Assembly: GCA_004213175.1 (NCBI GenBank)
Contig: SHAT01000003.1
Span: 1 to 64,000 of the forward strand
Source of the DNA: Pseudomonadota bacterium
GTDB taxonomy: Bacteria > SAR324 > NAC60-12
Length of the DNA stretch: 64,000 bases
Direction: 5' to 3'
A program made the translations under genes and the position numbers. Within the stretch, counting starts at the first letter, position 1. Each line of letters opens with the position of its first letter. The notes beneath the pieces are model-generated. The model made no database searches. It had not been told where the DNA came from and saw only the letters and a program-made list of their open reading frames with translations. This document shows positions 33,080-40,630 of the stretch, one piece after another.

Positions 33080-33931
33080 ATGTCAGATCAAAAAATTGAG
33101 CAGTTTGGTGCTAGCAAAAATTTTGGTGGATGGACAAAAATGTTTAGCCATCCTTCAGAAAGCTGTGGTGGAGAAATGAAATTTTCTGTATTTTTACCAC
33201 CACAAGCTGAATCCGGTAATGTCCCGGTTTTGTATTGGCTTTCCGGGTTGACATGTAATCATGAAAATTTTATCACTAAAGCCGGGGCGCAGCAATACGC
33301 GGCGCAATCCGGAATAATGTTGGTTGCTCCTGACACAAGTCCACGCGGTGCTGGAGTGCAAGGCGAGGATGATGATTACGATCTCGGAAGCGGTGCTAGT
33401 TTTTACATTAACGCAACTGAAGATAAATGGGCCGCTAATTACCGGATGGAGGATTACATAATCCATGAATTGCCGAAAATCATCGGTGTAAATTTCCCGG
33501 TAGTTAAAGGAAAGGAAAGCATTTTCGGCCACTCCATGGGTGGACACGGTGCGCTGACTTTGGCCTTAAAAAATCCGGGTCGCTTTTGCTCGGTTTCTGC
33601 GTTTTCACCAATCTGCGCGCCAAGTCAATGTCAGTGGGGCGAAAAAGTATTTACAAATTATCTCGGTGAAAATCGGGAGAGTTGGAAAAAACATGATGCT
33701 AATGAGTTGATTCAAAATTCAACGCTGGAAATTCCTTTGCTTATTGATCAAGGCGGTGATGATCCCTTTCTGGAAAAAGAACTCAATTTTGAATTGTTCC
33801 GCAATACCTGTGAAAAACGGAATCAAAAATTGACCGCCAGATTACAGAGTGGGTATGATCACACTTATTATTTCATTGCAACATTTATGGAAGATCACAT
33901 TCAGCATCACGCAAAGGCGTTTTTTGCATAA
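33080..33931 (+). CDS. frmB: S-formylglutathione hydrolase
   Basis: YWLSGLTCNHENFITKAGAQQYAA, GHSMGGHGAL; next to frmA. Confidence 0.95.
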   Translation: MSDQKIEQFGASKNFGGWTKMFSHPSESCGGEMKFSVFLPPQAESGNVPVLYWLSGLTCNHENFITKAGAQQYAAQSGIMLVAPDTSPRGAGVQGEDDDYDLGSGASFYINATEDKWAANYRMEDYIIHELPKIIGVNFPVVKGKESIFGHSMGGHGALTLALKNPGRFCSVSAFSPICAPSQCQWGEKVFTNYLGENRESWKKHDANELIQNSTLEIPLLIDQGGDDPFLEKELNFELFRNTCEKRNQKLTARLQSGYDHTYYFIATFMEDHIQHHAKAFFA

Positions 33932-33974
33932 AAACTAACCACAGGCCATCAATAATATTCAATCAAAGAACTAC

Positions 33975-34535
33975 GTGTACGAAACATCAGATATTAGAAA
34001 AGGACTACGTTTTGAAATGGATGGAGATCCATATATAGTATTAGAATTTCAGTTTGTGAAACCGGGAAAAGGAACAGCATTTACTCGGACTAAAATCCGT
34101 AACTTGATAAGTGGAGCAGTACTTGACCACACATACAAGTCTGGAGAAAAACTCAAACCTGCTGATACAGAAGATCGAGAAATGCAGTTTTTGTATAGTG
34201 ACGGTGATTTCCATTTTATGGATAATAATAATTATGAACAAGTGAGTCTGGAGAGCAGCGTTGTAGGTGAAGCAGTGAATTATTTGACAGAAAACATGAT
34301 GATTGAAGTTAGTTTTTTCAAAGGACGTTCAATCGGATTAAGTTTACCTAATTTTGTTGTTCTGGAAGTTATTGAAACTGCTCCCGGAGAAAAAGGTAAC
34401 ACGGTTACAGGAGCTTCTAAGCCCGCAGTGGTGTCCACAGGTTATTCGGTAAATGTACCTTTATTCGTTAATGAGGGGGATCAACTTAGAGTTGATACTA
34501 GAACAGGTGAATATGTGGAACGCGTTAAAGGCTAG
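33975..34535 (+). CDS. efp: Elongation factor P
   Basis: EFQFVKPGKGTAFTRTKIRNL with a modifiable Lys in PGKGTAF; GUG start. Confidence 0.96.
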   Translation: MYETSDIRKGLRFEMDGDPYIVLEFQFVKPGKGTAFTRTKIRNLISGAVLDHTYKSGEKLKPADTEDREMQFLYSDGDFHFMDNNNYEQVSLESSVVGEAVNYLTENMMIEVSFFKGRSIGLSLPNFVVLEVIETAPGEKGNTVTGASKPAVVSTGYSVNVPLFVNEGDQLRVDTRTGEYVERVKG

Positions 34536-34582
34536 TACAACTCCTTGTTTTTATAATGCAAGGAGATATCATTCCTTGAGAG

Positions 34583-36019
34583 TTGTTATTGAACGGTTTT
34601 GATAAGGATTCAGGACTTTCAGGTGTGATATCGGTTTCTGCTCTAGTCACTTCCAAAAAAAGTATAAAAACCCCTCCTTTACACTGGCCTTACTTCAAAC
34701 CTGAAAATTATTCATTAACCAATATGTCCAGTTCTTTGCAGAATTTGAGTGGCTCAATTTTATCAGGGCGTTGCTACGGACGAGTTATTGAAGTTATTTG
34801 CGCTAATGAGAAGACAGAAGATTCATCTTCCGAAAATTACAAAAATATTCTTGTTTTAATTAAAGACCGAATGTATACACTGGATTATCGAGGTGATGCT
34901 GAAATCTTAGAAGGATTTTTAATTTCTTTTGAAATTGGTGAAAAAGGCGAAGTAGTAATACTGGAAACTATAGGAACCAATGTCAATATTGAGGCAGATG
35001 GGGACTTGCTACGCTGGAGAAGACCAGCAAAAAATCCTTCTAGGATGAAAATTCTTCGAAATCGCCAGCAAATAATACATGGGATAAGGGGGTGGTTTGA
35101 ACTTGAAGAATTTTTAGAAACGGAAACTCCTATATTGGTTTCAGCACCCAGTCCGGAATCACAATTATCACCCATAGAAACAGATTCTGGATTTTTAATT
35201 ACATCCCCAGAATTTCAGATGAAAAGGCTGCTGGCAGGTGGTTTTGAAAAAATATACCAACTTGTACGTTGTTTCCGTAATGGTGAAAGTGGACCGCTAC
35301 ACAATCCTGAGTTTACTATGCTCGAATGGTATCGTTCTGGGGAAAAATTGGAAGTTTTAATGTCAGATATCGAGCAAATAGTGATGTTTCTCACTAAAAC
35401 TATTGTTTCAGATAATTTTCTAGAAAAAATAGCACTTCCACCATGGCCTCGTGTGTCAGTCTGTTCTTTATTTAAAAAACATCTGAATATCATTTTAGAC
35501 GGTACAGAATCAGCCTTACAACTAAGGGTAAAAACGCAACTTGCCGGACATGATGAATTACTTCGAGATCTTTCAGCTAATACGGACGTTACCGAAGCAC
35601 TGGCTTATGAACAAATATTCTTCAGGCTTTGGAATCATATTGAAGAGGAATTTACAAGTGTTACTCCAGTGTTTGTTTACGAATGGCCGTTGTTACTTCC
35701 AAGTTTAGCACGTCCTTGTCCGCAAAGTCCGCGGTTTGCGGAACGAGTTGAACTTTACGTAAACGGTATGGAGTTGGCAAATGGTTTTGGAGAATTGACA
35801 GACCCAGTCGAACAAAGAAGGCGCTTTGAGCAGGATTTGGAAAATAGACATTCTGAGGGACGTAGGCCGGTTCCTTTAGATGAAAAATTTTTAAAATGTC
35901 TTCAACAGGGACTACCAAAAAGTTCCGGAATGGCTTTGGGAGTAGACCGGTTGGTCATGTGGCTCTGTGGAGTAAAGCAGATTCGTGAAGTTCTTTGCTT
36001 TTCTGATGATGAGATATAA
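34583..36019 (+). CDS. epmA: EF-P lysyltransferase EpmA/GenX (LysRS-like) with N-terminal extension
   Basis: FLITSPEFQMKRLLAGGFEKIYQLVRCFRNGESGPLHNPEFTMLEWYR; ELANGFGELTDPVEQRRRFEQD; GMALGVDRLVMWL; directly follows efp; start codon uncertain. Confidence 0.92.
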   Translation: MLLNGFDKDSGLSGVISVSALVTSKKSIKTPPLHWPYFKPENYSLTNMSSSLQNLSGSILSGRCYGRVIEVICANEKTEDSSSENYKNILVLIKDRMYTLDYRGDAEILEGFLISFEIGEKGEVVILETIGTNVNIEADGDLLRWRRPAKNPSRMKILRNRQQIIHGIRGWFELEEFLETETPILVSAPSPESQLSPIETDSGFLITSPEFQMKRLLAGGFEKIYQLVRCFRNGESGPLHNPEFTMLEWYRSGEKLEVLMSDIEQIVMFLTKTIVSDNFLEKIALPPWPRVSVCSLFKKHLNIILDGTESALQLRVKTQLAGHDELLRDLSANTDVTEALAYEQIFFRLWNHIEEEFTSVTPVFVYEWPLLLPSLARPCPQSPRFAERVELYVNGMELANGFGELTDPVEQRRRFEQDLENRHSEGRRPVPLDEKFLKCLQQGLPKSSGMALGVDRLVMWLCGVKQIREVLCFSDDEI

Positions 36020-36390
36020 GATTGTAATAGAATATATTGTGCCGCTTTTCCATCAAATAAAACTGTAATACCTAACGGGACAAAAAATAGACCGCAGCAT
36101 CATTCAAATGATTATTCGTATTTTGGATGCTCTATGTTTACAAAGCAGGTTTACGAGAAAATTGGATAAGATTCTTTGTGACCATGACGCTAATTCAAAG
36201 TTGGCAAGCTATTAAAGTTGATTTCTCTCTTCTGCTCAGTCCGCATTTCTATTTTCCCACGTAGAGATTTTCCATATGGTTTTAGACAGAACAGATTGAT
36301 TGTGGATCTTCTGGATGTGACCCCATTCCTTTCAGTAAAAATTATTCAGGAACAAATAATATGAAAAAATAATTATTTTTTAAAAAAAAC

Positions 36391-36428
36391 TTGACAATCT
36401 ATTAGCACTCTTTTAAAGTGAGTGCTAA
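36391..36428 (+). promoter_or_regulatory. Promoter with CIRCE operator (HrcA-binding inverted repeat)
   Basis: TTGACA (36391-36396), then TTAGCACTC-N9-GAGTGCTAA (36402-36428), a perfect CIRCE inverted repeat; weak -10 TAAAGT at 17-nt spacing. Confidence 0.93.
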
Positions 36429-36567
36429 CAGATTTAAAATTGTTACTTCGGGTAGTCCAGCAGTGGTTAAAAACGGTTTTTAAATTCGTCTTACAACTCA
36501 ACGATTCAGGGCATTCGAAATTAGTTTTTCAATAACTTAAAATATTTAGGATTAAAAGGTAGGAATA

Positions 36568-36786
36568 ATGGCTAAAAAAGAAAAAGAAAAAGAAATTTCA
36601 CACGAGGAAATCTGTGATGCAATGTCCCGCTTTCTTAAAAAAGGCGGTGTGATCAAAAAGATTGAATACAATGATAATGGTTTCCTTTTGAGCAATGATC
36701 TTGCGTTAGATGATTCTTATACAGAAGCATCAGATACAGTCATGAACCAGTTGCATATGGACTTTGAGCCGGAAACTAGAATCTAA
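36568..36786 (+). CDS. Small lysine-rich protein of unknown function in a CIRCE-controlled monocistron
   Basis: 72-aa ORF with RBS (ggtaggaata-ATG), downstream of CIRCE and upstream of a strong terminator. Confidence 0.75.
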   Translation: MAKKEKEKEISHEEICDAMSRFLKKGGVIKKIEYNDNGFLLSNDLALDDSYTEASDTVMNQLHMDFEPETRI

Positions 36787-36816
36787 GGCACTGTTTTGCA
36801 GGAAGCCAAATAATTT

Positions 36817-36856
36817 GGGAGGATCTGATAAATATCCGTCCAGATCCTCCCTCTTT
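36817..36856 (+). terminator. Rho-independent terminator
   Basis: GGGAGGATCTG ... CAGATCCTCCC (11-bp perfect stem, 13-nt loop) followed by TCTTTT. Confidence 0.9.
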
Positions 36857-36986
36857 TCATTTTCAACCTCATAATTATCTTTTCAGGAATTCTTTACAAA
36901 AGATCATCTCTTGAGTATAGTTATCTGAAGGAGTATCAATAATTTTGAAACTTCAATTATAAAAAGTAGTTTTTCTGGTATTTGGG

Positions 36987-37397
36987 CTAGGAAGCTAAAT
37001 CTTTGATCGAATTCAAGATTTTTCCAACATTGGCACGAGCGGAAGAAACGTCGAGGTTGTTGTCATCGAAATACGGATGATCGTCATCGACTTCAATGCG
37101 TTTCATAATTTTTTGTATAATAACACGTTCCTCGTCTTCAAACACACCGTCGGATGCTGCAACTAAAGCCATCAGTTCAACCAGTGCGTGCTTTGCTTCT
37201 GAAGATTGAATGTGTTCTAGCATATCTCCAAGAGAAGTGTTTGCCTTCATGAGTTCTTGTTCTTCTGGAGTAATCCCAGCTGCCTTGAAAGTAGCAATGA
37301 GGACTTTTTTTTCTGCAACATGCACTTCTCTGTCAGCATGAGCTAAAAAGCTTACAACAGTTAAAACATTAACAAGTTCTTCTCTGCTAATAGCCAT
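36987..37397 (-). CDS. TerB-like (tellurite resistance protein-like) domain protein
   Basis: VVSFLAHADREVHVAEKKVLIATFKAAG and VAASDGVFEDEERVIIQKIMKRI acidic repeats typical of TerB. Confidence 0.8.
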   Translation of the reverse strand: MAISREELVNVLTVVSFLAHADREVHVAEKKVLIATFKAAGITPEEQELMKANTSLGDMLEHIQSSEAKHALVELMALVAASDGVFEDEERVIIQKIMKRIEVDDDHPYFDDNNLDVSSARANVGKILNSIKDLAS

Positions 37398-37533
37398 TAT
37401 TATCCTGTTAATTAAATTGTTAAAAAAATTAAGAAGAAGTTAGCACCAAGTAAGACTATCTAGTTATGTATAAACAAATTCTCGTCGAACGTAAAGAAAT
37501 ATTTTGTTTATTCTTTAAGTTAGAGATCCTTAT

Positions 37534-37950
37534 ATGACTCATGATTCTCGCTACCACCCGGATTGGCAAACTCTTTCACGTTATGTGAGAGAGTTGTTTA
37601 ATTACCATTGCTCAAGGTGCGCAAAAGATTGTAGAGAAGCAACAAATTCACAAATGGTACTACAGGTACACCATATTGATGAAAATCCGGCAAATAATAC
37701 GCTCGAAAATCTTATTACACTTTGTGCCAGCTGTCATCTTAAAATAGAAGGAGAAGCACGTTTACACGCACCTCATCGTGAGACACAATTGGAGTTGTTT
37801 GAAGATCATACCTACATGAGTAGAATGAAGGAAATGCGTGAGGATGCGTTGGCAAAACACGGGTCAGAAGTAAAACTTAGAATTAGAGACTTGGATGCTG
37901 AAACTTACGAAAAAAACGCTATTGAATGGGAAATTAATGACCCAACTTAG
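37534..37950 (+). CDS. HNH endonuclease domain protein
   Basis: CSRCAKDC...LQVHHIDENPANNTLENLITLCASCHLKIEG. Confidence 0.88.
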   Translation: MTHDSRYHPDWQTLSRYVRELFNYHCSRCAKDCREATNSQMVLQVHHIDENPANNTLENLITLCASCHLKIEGEARLHAPHRETQLELFEDHTYMSRMKEMREDALAKHGSEVKLRIRDLDAETYEKNAIEWEINDPT

Positions 37951-38005
37951 TGTTATCGGTAACTGTTATCTACATAAGTATTTCAGTTTTTAGGTGGAAA
38001 TATTC

Positions 38006-39106
38006 TCAGCGTCTCCTTCTTCCGAAACCTCCAAAGCCAAACCCCCGACTACGGCGGAGTCCGCCAAAAGCACTTCTTTTCCTTGGTATAAGTCTACGTT
38101 TCGAAACAGTGCGCTGTCTCTGTGATTTACTGCTACCAAATCCACTTCCTGCATTGTTTCGGTTAGCGGTGCGGAATTTCGTACTTTTTATATTATTCAG
38201 AGATTTCTTTGAGGTTGAGCGGAACTTGTTTGACGAAACACTTTTCCCTCCGGATGTCTTTGCGGAATAAGATGATGGCGTGGCTTTTTTCATTTTCGAA
38301 GTCGATGCTACTCTACGATTTTGAATAGAGCTAACAGTCCTTGGACCTCCGTAACCGTAACCATAACCAAAACCACCACCCCAGATATACGGTGGTCTAA
38401 AAAGCATCGACATCATCATTGATGTCATAAGGAGATTAGTCATACTGTAGCCGGTACCGTAATATGGAGCATATGGTGCTCCTGCTGACTGATACATTTG
38501 GGGATTGGGAGTAGATTGCATCATCATCTCATCACCTGAACCACGTACAACAGAAGCTGTCATGATTTCGATAGACTTATTTTGTGCGATATCCTTCCAT
38601 ATAATTTGATCTGAACTTGAAGGCAGTGTCCCAACCAGACTGGGATCAGGAACCAAAATTGAAAATAATAAAAAATCTGATTCACCTTTTTCAGTTTGAG
38701 GTACAATCAAAATATGATCCGCCATTCCATCCTGATTTAAATCTATTGTACTTATATTTCGGACTTTGTTTGATATTTTGTTGACCAGAGTTGGCAGAAA
38801 ATCCTTTTCAGAAACCTGAGCCTGGGAAGTTTCTCTTAAAGCTTCAGAAGTGATTGCAGGGATCAATTTTGGATCAAGATGTTCGGTAAGATCAATTCCA
38901 AGTTTTTCGATAGCTTCCGGGTTAAGTTGGTTGCTAACTCCAATTGGAATATTTTGGGAAGAATAGTTGTAGCGCGCTGACTCTTGGTTTTTATCTTCTC
39001 CAAAAAATACCCAGTAAAGTCCTAAAATAAAAATTGCTAGCAGGATACCCTGGGTTGAAAAAATATTTTGTAAACCGTTAGGAGGTTCTTTCTCTTTGTT
39101 GGTCAT
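38006..39106 (-). CDS. Membrane-anchored protein with Gly/Tyr-rich and Arg/Gly-rich C-terminal region
   Basis: Single TM (GILLAIFILGLYWVFFG); WGGGFGYGYGYGGPR; C-terminal SRGFGFGGFGRRRR. Confidence 0.65.
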   Translation of the reverse strand: MTNKEKEPPNGLQNIFSTQGILLAIFILGLYWVFFGEDKNQESARYNYSSQNIPIGVSNQLNPEAIEKLGIDLTEHLDPKLIPAITSEALRETSQAQVSEKDFLPTLVNKISNKVRNISTIDLNQDGMADHILIVPQTEKGESDFLLFSILVPDPSLVGTLPSSSDQIIWKDIAQNKSIEIMTASVVRGSGDEMMMQSTPNPQMYQSAGAPYAPYYGTGYSMTNLLMTSMMMSMLFRPPYIWGGGFGYGYGYGGPRTVSSIQNRRVASTSKMKKATPSSYSAKTSGGKSVSSNKFRSTSKKSLNNIKSTKFRTANRNNAGSGFGSSKSQRQRTVSKRRLIPRKRSAFGGLRRSRGFGFGGFGRRRR

Positions 39107-39215
39107 AACTCTTAATTTATTTAATTTGGAATAGTTTTAATTTAATTAATCAATTGAAACTCTACTGCAGTATGTTAAAGGCGCAAGTTAAATTGATGAT
39201 TTCAACAGCTTTGTA

Positions 39216-40142
39216 TTAAGGTGAGTCCGCAACATACTTTTTAACCCACATGTCATGAGTACTTATTTTTAGATAGCAATAGCTAACCCATTGGGCGAAA
39301 AAAGTATTGCGATGAGAACGCCAGCGATTGAGAGGTTCCATAAAATCAAAATTTACGGGAGGAGGAACGTCGGGATTCTCATGGTCTCGCTTTGCTTCAT
39401 CTGCTAGTCTAGTAGCGTTGTATTCAGGATGCCCAGTATGTGCGATGAAACGGTCATCTGAGGTTGAAAAAATAGAATAGCCGGCTTCTTTCCCGTAGGC
39501 TAGTAATTTCAGTCGGCCATCGTTTTGTGCCTCTTCCATAGCTTCGTCCGGAATTCCAGCATGACGGCTTTGAGGGCAGAAAAATACATCATCTAACTCC
39601 CCTATAATAGGGTGTGCAGGTGCTAGATTTTTCAATTCAAAAACACCAAACAGTTTTTGATCGTAGTTAAATTTGTTTACGCCTTCCAAATAAGCCATTA
39701 CAAATCCAGCCCAGCAGAGCCCAAGTGTGCTGGGAATTGTTTGTCGTGCATGGTGTAAAATTTCATTAATTTCATTCCAGTAATGTACATCTTCAAAATG
39801 GACTGTCTCAACCGGTGCCCCTGTTAAAATCAGACCGTCAAGTGGCTGCTCCCGATTGGCATCCTCATAAGTAACGTAAATGTCATCGACGTGCTGAGGT
39901 TCCCAAGTTTTGTAGTTATGTGATTCCAGACGAATCCAAATCGGTTCCAACTGCAAAACCGAAAGTCCCAGAGGATGGAGAATATTAAACTCATATTTTT
40001 CTCCAAGTGGCATTATATTAAGAATCCCAATACGCATTGGTCGAATATCCTGACGCTCCGCCTGTGAAGGTGGAATCCATCGGATACCATTTTTTTCAAG
40101 GATTGGAACTGCGTGGTAATCGGGAGGTACAATGAGAGTCAT
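39216..40142 (-). CDS. metA: Homoserine O-acyltransferase (MetA family)
   Basis: MRIGILNIMPLGEKYEFNILHPLG, GLILTGAPVE, STLGLCWAGFVMAY (catalytic Cys), AHTGHPEYNA; SAM-I riboswitch upstream. Confidence 0.95.
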   Translation of the reverse strand: MTLIVPPDYHAVPILEKNGIRWIPPSQAERQDIRPMRIGILNIMPLGEKYEFNILHPLGLSVLQLEPIWIRLESHNYKTWEPQHVDDIYVTYEDANREQPLDGLILTGAPVETVHFEDVHYWNEINEILHHARQTIPSTLGLCWAGFVMAYLEGVNKFNYDQKLFGVFELKNLAPAHPIIGELDDVFFCPQSRHAGIPDEAMEEAQNDGRLKLLAYGKEAGYSIFSTSDDRFIAHTGHPEYNATRLADEAKRDHENPDVPPPVNFDFMEPLNRWRSHRNTFFAQWVSYCYLKISTHDMWVKKYVADSP

Positions 40143-40285
40143 AATCTACTTTCGAAACAATAAGGGAACTTGGTATGAAATTGTAGTAGCTCTAAAAATT
40201 GCGAACATCTCATGATGAATCTCGAAACAGTTTCAAATTGTAATTACTGTAAAAAGTCTTTTTCACATTGTAAAACAAAATATAT

Positions 40286-40320
40286 AGATCAAAAGTCTCA
40301 TTCTAATGAAAGAGACTTGC
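40286..40320 (-). terminator. Intrinsic terminator-like hairpin between SAM aptamer and metA
   Basis: Minus strand AAGTCTC-TTTCATTAGAAT-GAGACTT followed by TTGAT; candidate expression platform. Confidence 0.6.
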
Positions 40321-40444
40321 AGAGTCGCTTAACAGTCTATAAGAACAATCCCATTTGATTACAATTCAATGGGTAAATAGGACAGACTTGAACCAATCAG
40401 GTGGGCCACTAAAAGAGGCGGGCCAGCACTTTACTCGAATCGAG

Positions 40445-40558
40445 TCGTATCGATTCCCTTCCGTAAATCTCCGAATGGGCTGGCATTAGCACCTTGATGC
40501 GGATTAAGGATGCTCGACACTTCAAAGGGCCAGATCCCTCTGTGTCATCTGGATACAA
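40445..40558 (-). promoter_or_regulatory. SAM-I (S-box) riboswitch aptamer upstream of metA
   Basis: Minus strand GTATC-cagatGACACaGAGGGATCTGGCCCTTTGAAGTGTCgAGCATCCTTaatccgcatcAAGGTGCTAATgCCAGC...aatcGATAC: conserved S-box core with P1 (GTATC/GATAC), P2 (GACAC/GUGUC) and P3 (CCTT/AAGG). Confidence 0.9.
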
Positions 40559-40630
40559 AATTTTATATAAATTATCACAATCAATGTTAAAGTCAAACTT
40601 TTTCAATCACTTCATATGAATGTAGTGATA

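Noticed and set aside
37950-38270. 106-aa plus-strand ORF
   Set aside because: Antisense to the RG-rich C-terminus of the 38006-39106 gene; the Pro/Leu-rich product is a complement artefact
40409-40606. 65-aa minus-strand ORF upstream of metA
   Set aside because: Lies across the SAM-I riboswitch aptamer; explained by RNA structure
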